Below, one piece after another: positions 17,042-26,017 of a stretch of 64,000 nt of DNA. Each line of letters begins with the position of its first letter. The first letter of the stretch is position 1. The notes under the pieces were generated by a model. The model saw only the letters and a list, made by a program, of their open reading frames with translations, did no database searches and had not been told where the DNA came from. Source of the DNA: Limiplasma sp031549415 (lineage in GTDB: Bacteria; Bacillota; Clostridia; Christensenellales; Aristaeellaceae); the NCBI GenBank assembly GCA_031549415.1, contig JAVBPU010000006.1, positions 43,495-107,494 of the forward strand. Reading direction: 5' to 3'. The position numbers and the translations under genes were made by a program.

Positions 17042-18023
17042 GGCCTGCATTCCTCCCTATCCATTTGCTTTCGTATGCTTCGTAGGCTTTTACCACGGTC
17101 TGCACCAGGTCATGGCGCACCACATCGCTGTGGGTCAGCCGGAGGATGGCGATTTCCGGAATGTCCGCCAGCACTTCCAGGGCCTGCAGCAGGCCGCTTT
17201 TTTTGCCCACGGGCAGATCGGTTTGGGTCACGTCTCCGGTGACCACAGCCCGGGAGCCTGCGCCCAGGCGCGTTAAAAACATTTTCATTTGCTCCGTGGT
17301 GGTATTTTGCGCCTCATCCAAGATAATGAAGCTGTCGGACAGGGTGCGTCCCCGCATATAGGCCAGGGGCGCAATTTCCAGCACGCCGCGCTCTTGCAGC
17401 TTCACGGCGGCCTCCCCGCCCATCATATCATACAGGGCGTCAAACAGGGGGCGCAGATAGGGGTCCACTTTCTGGCTCAAATCCCCCGGCAGAAAGCCCA
17501 GCTTTTCACCGGCTTCCACCGCGGGCCGGGTCAGTACGATGCGTTCGATTTCCTTGTTGCGCAGGGCCACCACGGCCAAAGCCATGGCCAGGGAGGTTTT
17601 ACCGGTGCCGGCAGGGCCTACCGCAAAGGTGAGCTCATGGTTTTGGATGGCCTTCACATACTGGTGCTGGCCATAGGTTTTGCAGCGGATGGGACGCCCC
17701 CGATGGGTAACGGCCACCACAGTGGAGGCAATTTCGTCCAGCCTGTCCAACTGCCCTTCCCGGACCAGGGAAAGGGCATAGCGCAGGGTGGAGCGGTCCA
17801 CCTGGGCATGGCGGCGGAAAAGGTCCTGCAATTTTTCTACCACGGCCTGGGCCATGGCGGCGTTTTCCTCCGGGCCGGTGATGATCAGATCGCTGTCCCG
17901 AAGGGCCAGCTGGACGCTGAGCTCTTCCTCCATCAAAGGGATGTTTTTGTCATTGGCGCCAAACAAGGCCAAATAGCTATCAGGGCTTTCCAGCGCGATG
18001 CGCGTCTGGGGCAAAACTGTCAA
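17031..18023 (-). CDS. phoH: PhoH family ATPase (YbeZ type)
   Basis: A 330-residue P-loop protein. Walker A is GPAGTGKTSLA, Walker B is FIILDEAQN, and the family segments RIVLTRPAVEAGEKLGFLPGD and VVTGDVTQTDLP are intact. An N-terminal KH-like domain precedes the ATPase. PhoH proteins work with YbeY in RNA processing, which fits the operon. The TTG at 18023 (TVLPQTRIALE) follows GGAGGAAGG and gives the usual length; a longer frame to 18104 lies within yqfD. Confidence 0.94.
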   Translation of the reverse strand: MTVLPQTRIALESPDSYLALFGANDKNIPLMEEELSVQLALRDSDLIITGPEENAAMAQAVVEKLQDLFRRHAQVDRSTLRYALSLVREGQLDRLDEIASTVVAVTHRGRPIRCKTYGQHQYVKAIQNHELTFAVGPAGTGKTSLAMALAVVALRNKEIERIVLTRPAVEAGEKLGFLPGDLSQKVDPYLRPLFDALYDMMGGEAAVKLQERGVLEIAPLAYMRGRTLSDSFIILDEAQNTTTEQMKMFLTRLGAGSRAVVTGDVTQTDLPVGKKSGLLQALEVLADIPEIAILRLTHSDVVRHDLVQTVVKAYEAYESKWIGRNAGHDA

Positions 18024-18039
18024 AAGGGCCTTCCTCCGA

Positions 18040-19191
18040 TCATGGCGGCGCGGCAGCGAGGTCTGAAATCCATTCCGCTGTAGCGGTTGCCTGCAAGTTG
18101 CCACCTTCTATCATACAATAATCTACCCATTTGTCAACAATTTCATCGCCAGCTAAAGCCTCGGAAAGCTTTCGCAGCGCGGCGGTGGCGGCCTCTTGCC
18201 GCACCTGTGCCTCCAGCCGTGGGGCATACTCCAGCGCCACCTCCTGCCGCACCTCCCGCCGAAGCCATACCGGGAAAAAACTTCCTACCACGGGTAGCAG
18301 AGTCACCTCCACATCACAGGCCAGATAGGAAGGGGTGGCTGGCTGGCTGGGATAGGAAAGCCAGGGCGTGCATAGCTGCTGGATCTCGGCGCTGCGGCCC
18401 GTGGGGGCGCTGTGGGTTTCAAACAAAGGGAGGCTCACCTGCCGGGCAGTCCAGCAACGAGCCTTTACGATGCCCTGGGCCGCCACGGGCACCTGGGTTT
18501 CATCCGCCGCCCGTTCCCGGCCATAAATCAGCACCTGGCCTTTTTGCACCAGGTCGCCGGCCTTCACCGCCGCAGTGCCTGCGTGGACCTGCACGGAGAG
18601 CACCACTCCGTCCCTGGCGGCCACCAGGTCTCCCGGGCTGGTGGGGGGAAGCTTTGGCGCGGTGACGCCCAGGGTCACGTCCACCATCAAGGTAATGTCG
18701 TGGACGTAAGGCCGGAACCAGGCCACCCCGGGATAGCGGTGATGAAGCTTTTGTTCCAGCGCGGAAACATCCGTTTGCGCCTTGGCCCGGCCCGGCCCAT
18801 AGCCTTCTTCCGCCAGGAAAAGGGCGATGTCCCCCTGGTAAGGCCCTGCCCCCTGGATGCTTACCTGCCAAATGAACTGGTACAGGGTGATCACCAAGGC
18901 CAGCATCAGCACGGCCCCCAGGGGAATGCCCCAGCGGCGGCGCAAAAAAGCCAGCGCGGCGGCCAACTGAAGGGGCTTTTCACCGCTGAGCTTCCAGCCT
19001 TTTTCCTGGATCAGGGCGCGGATGGCGGGCATGTCCGCCAGGTAGGCCCGGCAGAGAAGCTTCCGCTGGCCGCTTCTTTCCAGGGACAGCAAGGGGATGC
19101 CGCTTTTCACCAGCATGTTGGCAAAGCGCTCCAGGTTGAGGCCGTCGATGGTAAAGCCACAGGTCAGATAGGGAAGGCGCAAAGGCTTCAC
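18040..19191 (-). CDS. yqfD: Sporulation protein YqfD
   Basis: A 383-residue membrane protein of the YqfD family, made in the mother cell and required for efficient sporulation. One membrane helix lies near residues 86-106 (GIPLGAVLMLALVITLYQFIW), followed by an external domain that includes GDLVAARDGVVLSVQVHAGTAAVKAGDLVQKGQVLI. The start is GTG at 19191, behind GGGAGG and only four bases after the yqfC stop, so translation is probably coupled. Confidence 0.9.
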   Translation of the reverse strand: MKPLRLPYLTCGFTIDGLNLERFANMLVKSGIPLLSLERSGQRKLLCRAYLADMPAIRALIQEKGWKLSGEKPLQLAAALAFLRRRWGIPLGAVLMLALVITLYQFIWQVSIQGAGPYQGDIALFLAEEGYGPGRAKAQTDVSALEQKLHHRYPGVAWFRPYVHDITLMVDVTLGVTAPKLPPTSPGDLVAARDGVVLSVQVHAGTAAVKAGDLVQKGQVLIYGRERAADETQVPVAAQGIVKARCWTARQVSLPLFETHSAPTGRSAEIQQLCTPWLSYPSQPATPSYLACDVEVTLLPVVGSFFPVWLRREVRQEVALEYAPRLEAQVRQEAATAALRKLSEALAGDEIVDKWVDYCMIEGGNLQATATAEWISDLAAAPP

Positions 19192-19195
19192 TTGG

Positions 19196-19465
19196 CTACC
19201 TCCCTTCGGCGGGGCGGTAGGAAAGCTTGCCAATTTTGCCAAACACCACCAAATCGTCCTGGTTGTAATGGGAGATGGAGAGGTTTTCACCGCTGATCAC
19301 CAGCAGGCCGCAGGCGGTTTTTACGATGACTTCTTGCTGGCTATAGGCAAAAATGCCCTGGTGCTGTTCCACAATCAGCTTTTCATCGCCCAGCAGGACG
19401 GAGCGGGGCCAGCCCAGCACCAGTTCCTGGGGGATATCCGCCCGTCTCAGCTTTTCTGGCAGCAT
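19196..19465 (-). CDS. yqfC: Sporulation protein YqfC (YabP family)
   Basis: An 89-residue YabP/YqfC-fold protein (LVLGWPRSVLLGDEKLIVEQHQGIFAYSQQEVIVKTACGLLVI). YqfC partners YqfD in the outer forespore or mother cell during sporulation. The ATG at 19465 follows AAAGGAGG. It heads the operon that runs to era. In Bacillus the homologue is under sigma-E; I could not identify a convincing sigma-E promoter here. Confidence 0.9.
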   Translation of the reverse strand: MLPEKLRRADIPQELVLGWPRSVLLGDEKLIVEQHQGIFAYSQQEVIVKTACGLLVISGENLSISHYNQDDLVVFGKIGKLSYRPAEGR

Positions 19466-19534
19466 GGGAGGGCCTCCTTTCGCAGGGGTTTTGAACAGGA
19501 TATTCCCTGAGCGAAGGCTTCATGAAGAAATCAC

Positions 19535-19562
19535 TTGCTTTTTTGTGAAAGGTACTTATAAT
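19535..19562 (+). promoter_or_regulatory. Promoter of the sodium:solute symporter
   Basis: TTGCTT and TATAAT are 16 bases apart, 54 bases before the start codon, in the divergent gap with yqfC. Confidence 0.6.
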
Positions 19563-19616
19563 GGATGCGTAGGGTCTCCCTTCGCGGAGGCAAGTAGTAC
19601 GGAAGGTGGTTGTTTT

Positions 19617-21137
19617 ATGAAGTGGTTTATTTTGATTGCCTATGTGGTGATGATGGTGGCAGTCATCGCCGTGACCGCGAAAAAAAACCTATCGCTTAAC
19701 GATTTTCTGCTGGGGGGCCGCAATGTGGGCGCGTGGATGAGTGCGCTCAGCTACGGCACCAGCTATTTTTCTGCCGTGATTATCGTGGGCTACGCAGGCT
19801 CCACTGGTTGGGACGTGGGGCTTTCCGCCATCTGGTGCGGCATTGGCAATGCCCTGGTAGGCAGCCTGCTGGCCTGGGCGGTGCTGGCCAGACCCACCCG
19901 CAGCATGGGCGAACGCCTAAAGGTCAGCACCATTCCCAGCTTTTTTGAAAAGCGGTACAACAGCAAGCTACTCAAAATCATCGCCAGCCTGATCATCTTC
20001 GTGTTTTTGCTGCCCTACTCCGCCAGCGTTTACAAGGGCCTGGGCAATATGTTTGAGCGGGCCTTCCACATCAATTACACCTGGTGCATCATTGGCATCG
20101 CCATGCTGTCCGCCGTTTACTTGTTCGCGGGCGGCTACAAGGCCACGGCCATCACGGATTTTGTGCAGGGCATCATCATGATCGGTGGCATTGTGGCCGT
20201 GGTGGTGTACGTGGTGCGCGGGGCGGGCGGCGTGACGGAGGGCTTGGGCCTGCTGGGTGACCCACAGGTGGGAGGCCCGGCCATGAACCGGCTGTTTCCC
20301 AGCGCCGACAAGGCGGTATGGCTGTGCAGCAACGTGTTGCTGACCTCTGCCGGGGTGCTGGGCATGCCCCAGATGATCCACAAGTTTTTTGCCATCAAGG
20401 ATACCAAGAGCGTGACCCGTGCCACGGTGATCTCTACCGCCTTTGCGCTGGTCGTGGCCGGGGGCGCGTATTTCGCGGGCAGCTTTGGCCGGGTGGTGCT
20501 CAGCAAGATCGCCGCGCCGGACGGCGCGGGTTCCATGGCGGCGCTGGTGAACGCGGGGGCCCTGGCCAAGGACCAGATCATGCCCACCATGCTGACGGAC
20601 CCCACCGTGGTGGGCATTCCGGACGCCATGCTGGGACTGTTTGTGGTCTTGTTGCTGTCTGCCAGCATTTCCACGCTGACGGCGTTGGTGCTGGCCTCCT
20701 CCTCGGTGATTTCCCTGGACCTGGTGGGCAGCTTTGCCCCCCACATGAAGCCCAAAAGCGCCACCTGGCTGATGCGGGCGCTGTGCCTAGCCTTTGTGGT
20801 GCTGTCGCTGGTGATCAACTTCCTGTTGCAGGATACCCCCATCGTCTCGCTGATGTCCCTGTCCTGGGGCACCATTGCCGGGGCTTTCTTAGCCCCCTTC
20901 CTTTACGGCTTGCTTTGGAAGGGCGTCACCAAGGCCGGGGCCTTTGCCGGGGTCATCTGCGGCGCACTGATCTCCCTGCTGCCCCCACTGCTCACCGGCC
21001 AGATGAGCCTGGCCCCCATCAGCGGCGCGGCGGCCATGCTCAGCGGGCTGGTCATCGTGCCAGTGGTCAGCTGGCTTACCAAGGGGACGGCCTTTGCGAA
21101 GGAGCATGTGCAGCAGGTGTTTGGAGAAGTGGCGTAA
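19617..21137 (+). CDS. Sodium:solute symporter (SSS family)
   Basis: A 506-residue membrane protein with about 13 helices. The SSS core is recognisable: LNDFLLGGRNVGAWMSALSYGTSYFSAVIIVGYAG in helices 1-2, then GGYKATAITDFVQGIIMIGGI, the family signature, and LLLSASISTLTALVLASSSVI with the Ser/Thr sodium-site residues. The ATG at 19617 is preceded by AAGGTGG; the frame extends upstream but has no family content. The substrate (amino acid, pantothenate or sugar acid) is not evident. Confidence 0.9.
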   Translation: MKWFILIAYVVMMVAVIAVTAKKNLSLNDFLLGGRNVGAWMSALSYGTSYFSAVIIVGYAGSTGWDVGLSAIWCGIGNALVGSLLAWAVLARPTRSMGERLKVSTIPSFFEKRYNSKLLKIIASLIIFVFLLPYSASVYKGLGNMFERAFHINYTWCIIGIAMLSAVYLFAGGYKATAITDFVQGIIMIGGIVAVVVYVVRGAGGVTEGLGLLGDPQVGGPAMNRLFPSADKAVWLCSNVLLTSAGVLGMPQMIHKFFAIKDTKSVTRATVISTAFALVVAGGAYFAGSFGRVVLSKIAAPDGAGSMAALVNAGALAKDQIMPTMLTDPTVVGIPDAMLGLFVVLLLSASISTLTALVLASSSVISLDLVGSFAPHMKPKSATWLMRALCLAFVVLSLVINFLLQDTPIVSLMSLSWGTIAGAFLAPFLYGLLWKGVTKAGAFAGVICGALISLLPPLLTGQMSLAPISGAAAMLSGLVIVPVVSWLTKGTAFAKEHVQQVFGEVA

Positions 21138-21179
21138 TGCTTTGCGGTTCCTGACTGTGAGAGGATTAAGAGAACGAAA

Positions 21180-21221
21180 AAACACGCCACTGCTTCTATC
21201 AATAGAGTAGTGGCGTGTTTT
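21180..21221. terminator. Bidirectional terminator
   Basis: ACACGCCACT and AGTGGCGTGT form a long stem flanked by A-runs and T-runs on both sides. It serves the symporter on plus and the clostripain-like gene on minus. Confidence 0.85.
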
Positions 21222-21252
21222 GCGCGGCGGCAGAGCCGCTTTTTTGGTGCGG

Positions 21253-23607
21253 TTAGAATTCCAGCGTGGTAAAATCCGTGTACTGGTACTCGCCAAAGAT
21301 GTCATTGAGGCAGAAGCCGTAGCTGTACTTGGCGTCATTTTCCACCTGAGCATAGGTGAAGGGAATGGTGCTGCTTTGCCCTACGGTGATGGGGTCCCCT
21401 TCAAAGGGCTCGGTCTGCTGCTGGTCATTTTCATCCCAATAGAGGAGGTCGTATTGGGGCACCACCACATCGCCGGGTTGCAGCTCGTGATAGCCGCGGG
21501 CGGGCATCCCCGCCTCCGTATAGCCTTCCGTGTACCCCACCACGGAGCCGGTGGGATGGCTTTCATCAAAGACCACCAGCAGGTATTGGTGTTCGCCGTT
21601 GACGGTGACGGGAACCAAGGCGCGGATGTATTTCTCGTTGGAGATCTGGTCATACAGGCATACCATCTGCCCGTCCAGGCTGGGCCAGGTACCGTCAAAC
21701 AAGCCATAAACCTTGCCCTTGTCCCAGTCCACCAGCACGTCTTGCACATAGCCCAGGTCCACATAGCATTCAAAATCCGGGTCACTGACGTCCATCATCA
21801 GCACGGCCTCCACCTTGCCCAGATGTTCCATTTCATCCTGGGTCAGGCTGACCACATAGGCGTAGCCGCCCTGGGCGTTGGCAAAGGGGTTTTCCGCAGT
21901 GGCGGAAGCACTGGGCGTCTGCGTGGGCTGGGCAGCCGTAGAACCGCTGGAATCGCTGGAACCGTCCTCTTCGCCAAAGAGGCTGTTTAGGAAGCTGTCC
22001 AGGGAAAAGTCGGAATCATCACCGCCGGAGGGAGCCTCGCTGGGAAACCCGCCCGCAGTGCCGCCGTCCCCAGTAAATCCGCCGCTGTCGTCTCCAAAGA
22101 GGCTGCTCCAAAAATCACCGGAAGAGTCGGTACCGTAGCTGCCAGCGCTGTCATAGTTATCATAGCTGTCCGAACCATCATAGCTGCCTGAAGCATCATA
22201 GCTTCCAGAGTCATAGCTCCCAGAGTCATCATAGCTCCCCGAATCATAGCCCGTTCCGTCGCCAAAGCCGGAGCCAAAATCGGAGCCGCCCAGCAGGCTG
22301 CCCAGCAGGCTGCCCCAAAGACCGCCGGAGCCACTGCCAGAGCCACCCCCGGAGGACCAGGCGTTCATCACATCCCCCAGGCTTTCCTGGGACACGCCGG
22401 TGGACTGGAAGGTGTACCCACCCGAGGACATGCTTTGGGCCAGGTCGCCCACAAAACCGCTGTACTTGGGAAAGAGGTTGTAGGCGTCGTACTGGGGCAG
22501 GGTCTTTTGGATGGTGGCCCGGGTGCTGTAGGGCACCAACACCGTAAGGCCCGTAAGGTCCGTCAGGTTGTTGGTGTGGCGGCTGTAGACCACCGCCTGC
22601 TTCATGGCGGCCGCGATGGCCGCTGCGCTTTGGGGATCAAACTCCTTGTACATTTTGGCAAACAGGCCCACATCAATCAAATCGGAGGAATAGTCAAAAA
22701 TTTCCCCCATGGAGCGCACGTTTTGCCGGATGCGGGACACGGCCATCAGGTTGCCGCCGGTGACCTGGCCGTTTAGGGAGGTGGCCATGTCCGCCAGGGC
22801 CGCCTTTAAGGGGTCCAGCTTGCGTAGATCTGTCAGGGACAGGGTGGCGTATTCCGAAGAGTCCGCCGCCAAGGTGGCCCGGATGAAGCCGTCCACAATG
22901 ACCGGACCCAGTTCTTCCATGCTGATGGCCGGGTTTTTCACCAGCCTGGGCAGCCAGTCGCTATAATTCCAGCCGGTGCCGGGCTCCAGCTCCTCGCTGG
23001 CCACCATGTAGTCGGCAAAGGGCTGCAAATGGCAGGCGGTTTCAAAGGAGGCCATTAGGCAGGCGTCAAAGCCCACAAAGGTGAATTTGTTGTAATTCTT
23101 TGCTTTGGACAGCTTTTGGAGCGCCCCGTAAATCTCCGCCATGTCCAGGGAATCGCCGCTCATTTCATCATAGCACACGCCGTCAGCCGGGCCCGCCCCA
23201 TGGTCCCAAAAGATCAGGCCATAGCGGTCCGCGGGGTACGCTTTCAGGCCGGAGGCCAGAAAATCATAAAGGGTATCGGCTTTCCCCATGTCCGCGCTGC
23301 CCACGCTTTCCACCAAGGCCAGTCCGTTTTGACTCACGGTCCACCGCTCCACCCGGCGGTTGGTCAGGCCGGAGGCGTGCCAGTTTTTGGTGCCGCCGGT
23401 CTGCACGTACAGGGTCACGTTGCCGCCCTTGGGAAGGCCGGCCTTCACCATTTCCAGCAGGTCCTTGGAACCCAGGCCGCCCTGGCTTTCCAAATCCGTA
23501 CCGCACAGGTACACCATCAGCGTGAAGCTGCTCTCCGCAGCCTGGGCCTGGGGCAGGGCAGAAAAGAGCAAGAGGCAGCTTAGCAGCAGCGAGAATAGTT
23601 TTCTCAT
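21253..23607 (-). CDS. Secreted clostripain-family (C11) cysteine protease
   Basis: A 784-residue protein with a signal peptide (cleavage near residue 23, AQA). The C11 dyad is visible as FWDHGAG (H136) and FDACLMAS (C183), after the typical FTLMVYLCGTDLES start. Residues 425-590 are a low-complexity Ser/Gly/Asp/Tyr tract that contains repeated YDSGSYD units. A C-terminal beta-rich domain of about 190 residues follows. The family cleaves after arginine. There is no sortase motif or membrane anchor, so secretion is likely. The ATG at 23607 has AAGGAGG. It is probably co-transcribed with ychF and the ATP-grasp gene. Confidence 0.9.
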   Translation of the reverse strand: MRKLFSLLLSCLLLFSALPQAQAAESSFTLMVYLCGTDLESQGGLGSKDLLEMVKAGLPKGGNVTLYVQTGGTKNWHASGLTNRRVERWTVSQNGLALVESVGSADMGKADTLYDFLASGLKAYPADRYGLIFWDHGAGPADGVCYDEMSGDSLDMAEIYGALQKLSKAKNYNKFTFVGFDACLMASFETACHLQPFADYMVASEELEPGTGWNYSDWLPRLVKNPAISMEELGPVIVDGFIRATLAADSSEYATLSLTDLRKLDPLKAALADMATSLNGQVTGGNLMAVSRIRQNVRSMGEIFDYSSDLIDVGLFAKMYKEFDPQSAAAIAAAMKQAVVYSRHTNNLTDLTGLTVLVPYSTRATIQKTLPQYDAYNLFPKYSGFVGDLAQSMSSGGYTFQSTGVSQESLGDVMNAWSSGGGSGSGSGGLWGSLLGSLLGGSDFGSGFGDGTGYDSGSYDDSGSYDSGSYDASGSYDGSDSYDNYDSAGSYGTDSSGDFWSSLFGDDSGGFTGDGGTAGGFPSEAPSGGDDSDFSLDSFLNSLFGEEDGSSDSSGSTAAQPTQTPSASATAENPFANAQGGYAYVVSLTQDEMEHLGKVEAVLMMDVSDPDFECYVDLGYVQDVLVDWDKGKVYGLFDGTWPSLDGQMVCLYDQISNEKYIRALVPVTVNGEHQYLLVVFDESHPTGSVVGYTEGYTEAGMPARGYHELQPGDVVVPQYDLLYWDENDQQQTEPFEGDPITVGQSSTIPFTYAQVENDAKYSYGFCLNDIFGEYQYTDFTTLEF

Positions 23608-23666
23608 GAGAGAATCCTCCTTGATGGAAATGGGGGAGAGAAGGGTGCCAGGAGGTGTACAAACGC

Positions 23667-24677
23667 TTAGATATCAATGAATTCACGGAACTCCCGCATG
23701 ATGCCGATGCCGTCGGGGTAGTGGGCGGCAAACTGGGGCACCGCGTGGCTGGGGAAGCTGTTGCCTTCAATGAAGCAAGGCCCGTCCTTGGTGATGGCCA
23801 CGTCCCAGGCAATGAAGCGCATTTGGGGCACTTTTTGGGCGGCCTTGAGGCACATGGCCTTGGCGGCCTCAAAATGGGGCACGGTAAAGCCCACGATGGG
23901 CGTACCCGTGATGGGGTGCGTTGTAAAGGTGTTGCCCTGCTTGTCCGCGCCCACGGTGAGCAGCTTGCCGCTGCTAAGGTCCACCCGGGCGGCCATGCCG
24001 CCGCAGTCCACGTTGTCCATCACCTTGCCGTTGCCAATGCGCAGGAAGGCGTAAACGATGCCCTGTTTCTTGTCGCCCAGCAAAGTAGCGATGCGAATGG
24101 TGTTGACGGAGGTGGGGCAGAGGGCCATCAAATCCGGGTGCTGCATCACCCGCTCCTCCAAAAGGTCCGTCTGCTTGTCCAGCAGTTCCCGCAGGAAATC
24201 CTCTTCCCGGCCTTCCCAGTCCTTGGCGGTATAGTGGGCGATGCCCACGCCGCTGCTGCCCTCCAAGGGCTTGGCGATGATGTCCGGATGGTCTTTTAAA
24301 AAGGCCTTGAAACGGTCCAGCTCCAGGTCCTTGCTTAGCTGAAGCCAGCCCCGGTTCACCTCCTCCTTGAACAGTCCGTTAAAGGTGGCTTTGTCGTCAA
24401 AAAAATGCCAATACGCCTTGTCGTTCATGCGGCGGACAATGGTATTGGAAAGCCCCCGGGTGATCTGGGTTTTCTTCTGGGCATCGTTTAAGCGGTACAT
24501 CTGGGCGATTTTATAGTCCATGTATCCCGCGTTATAGGTAATGGCACAGCGCAGCATATCCCAAAGCAGCCAGAGGCGGCTTTTCCCGCTGCGCTCCTGT
24601 AGTAGCGCCGTGGTTTTCCACATGGCCTTCCAGTCCATTTTCATCAGGCGCTTCCAAAAAAAGGTCAGCTTTCCCAT
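23667..24677 (-). CDS. Sugar-transfer-associated ATP-grasp protein
   Basis: A 336-residue protein of the ATP-grasp family often found in capsule and exopolysaccharide loci. Its segments include DIIAKPLEGSSGVGI (ATP-binding lysine and loop), CPTSVNTIRIAT, VDCGGMAARVDLSSG and the metal-binding end IAWDVAITKDGPCFIEGNSFPS (D and E-x-N). The reaction is likely an ATP-dependent ligation of an acid to an amine, with unknown substrate. It starts 14 bases after ychF. Confidence 0.85.
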   Translation of the reverse strand: MGKLTFFWKRLMKMDWKAMWKTTALLQERSGKSRLWLLWDMLRCAITYNAGYMDYKIAQMYRLNDAQKKTQITRGLSNTIVRRMNDKAYWHFFDDKATFNGLFKEEVNRGWLQLSKDLELDRFKAFLKDHPDIIAKPLEGSSGVGIAHYTAKDWEGREEDFLRELLDKQTDLLEERVMQHPDLMALCPTSVNTIRIATLLGDKKQGIVYAFLRIGNGKVMDNVDCGGMAARVDLSSGKLLTVGADKQGNTFTTHPITGTPIVGFTVPHFEAAKAMCLKAAQKVPQMRFIAWDVAITKDGPCFIEGNSFPSHAVPQFAAHYPDGIGIMREFREFIDI

Positions 24678-24691
24678 GGGCAGCCCTCCCG

Positions 24692-25789
24692 TTATACGTT
24701 GAAGCGGAATAACACGATGTCCCCGTCTTTCATCACATAGTCCTTGCCCTCGCTGCGAACCAGCCCGCTTTCCTTGCAGGCGTTCATGCTGCCCAGGGCC
24801 ACCAGCTGGTCATAGGCCACCACTTCGGCCCGGATGAAGCCCCGTTCAAAATCCGTATGGATTTTCCCGGCGGCTTGGGGGGCCTTGGTGCCGCTGGTGA
24901 TGGTCCAGGCGCGGCATTCATCGCTGCCCGCAGTCAGGAAGGAAATGAGCCCCAGCAAGGCATAGCAGGCATGGATCAGCCGGTCCAGGCCGCTTTCGCC
25001 AATGCCCAGCGCCTGCAAGAACTCCAGCTTTTCCTCCGAAGGCATGGAGGAAATCTCCTCCTCGATGCGGGCGGAAATGGTAAACACCTGGGAGCCCTCC
25101 GCCCTGGCGATGTCCTCCACGGCCTTCACAAAGGGCAGTTCATGGCTAGGCTTTCCCACATCGTCCTCGGCTATGTTGGCGGCATAAATGACGGGCTTAT
25201 CCGTCAGCAAAAACCAGCTGTCCACAATTTCCTTTTCCGCTTCACTTAAAGAAAGGGTACGGGCGGGCTTGCCCGTCTCCAAATGCGCCTGCAATTTCTG
25301 GGCCACTTCGGTTTCCTGTTGGTATTTCTTTTCGCCGGATTTAACCATTTTCTGGGCCTTGTCCATGCGGCGGGCCACGGTCTCCAAATCCGCAAAGATC
25401 AGCTCCAGGTCAATCACTTCAATATCGCGTCCTGGCGCGATGCCGCCATCCACATGGATGATGTTTTCATCCTCAAAGCAGCGCACCACATGCACGATGG
25501 CGTCCACCTCGCGGATGTGGGAAAGGAACTTGTTGCCAAGGCCTTCGCCTTGGCTGGCCCCTTTGACCAGGCCCGCGATGTCCACAAATTCCACGCTGGC
25601 AGGGGTCACCTTTTTGGGGTGAAACATCTCCGCCAGCACATCCAGCCGGTGGTCCGGCACGGGCACGATGCCTGTATTGGGCTCGATGGTGCAAAAGGGG
25701 TAGTTGGCAGCCTGGGCCCCAGCCTTGGTGATGGCGTTAAACAACGTACTTTTTCCCACATTGGGCAACCCTACAATTCCCAGTTTCAT
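24692..25789 (-). CDS. ychF: Redox-regulated ATPase YchF (OLA1 type)
   Basis: A 365-residue Obg-related P-loop protein with G1 GLPNVGKST, G3 DIAGLV and NIAEDD where a GTPase would have NKxD, which explains its preference for ATP. The C-terminal TGS domain carries TIT-SGTKAPQAAGKIHTDFERGFIRAEV. It binds ribosomes and is involved in stress responses. A sigma-A promoter lies at 25831-25859. Confidence 0.97.
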   Translation of the reverse strand: MKLGIVGLPNVGKSTLFNAITKAGAQAANYPFCTIEPNTGIVPVPDHRLDVLAEMFHPKKVTPASVEFVDIAGLVKGASQGEGLGNKFLSHIREVDAIVHVVRCFEDENIIHVDGGIAPGRDIEVIDLELIFADLETVARRMDKAQKMVKSGEKKYQQETEVAQKLQAHLETGKPARTLSLSEAEKEIVDSWFLLTDKPVIYAANIAEDDVGKPSHELPFVKAVEDIARAEGSQVFTISARIEEEISSMPSEEKLEFLQALGIGESGLDRLIHACYALLGLISFLTAGSDECRAWTITSGTKAPQAAGKIHTDFERGFIRAEVVAYDQLVALGSMNACKESGLVRSEGKDYVMKDGDIVLFRFNV

Positions 25790-25830
25790 GGCGACACATC
25801 CTTGGTTTTCATTCCCTCGTGAACCTGATT

Positions 25831-25859
25831 ATTATAGCGGCTCACCAGGCAAAAAGCAA
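25831..25859 (-). promoter_or_regulatory. Promoter of ychF
   Basis: On the minus strand, TTGCTT and TATAAT are 17 bases apart, about 42 bases before the start codon. Confidence 0.7.
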
Positions 25860-25903
25860 ACGCGTCACAAGGTATGTCACGGGGTATTTCCCCTGTTTCG
25901 TTC

Positions 25904-25932
25904 TTTACATTTTGTGTGGTCCCATGTAAAAT
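25904..25932 (+). promoter_or_regulatory. Promoter of the lipid kinase gene
   Basis: TTTACA and TAAAAT are 17 bases apart. The direct repeats at 25961-25992 begin about 28 bases downstream, within the predicted leader. Confidence 0.65.
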
Positions 25933-25960
25933 AGCACTATTACCTTGTCATACATGAAAT

Positions 25961-25992
25961 AGGATCATACTAGGATCATACTGGGATAATAC
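25961..25992 (+). repeat. 11-base tandem repeat in a 5' leader
   Basis: AGGATCATACT is repeated exactly at 25961 and 25972, followed by a degenerate third unit GGGATAATAC. The array lies between the promoter and start codon of the lipid kinase, so it could be a regulator site. Confidence 0.7.
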
Positions 25993-26017
25993 AAAGGGAA
26001 GGCGTGAGGCTTTCGTG

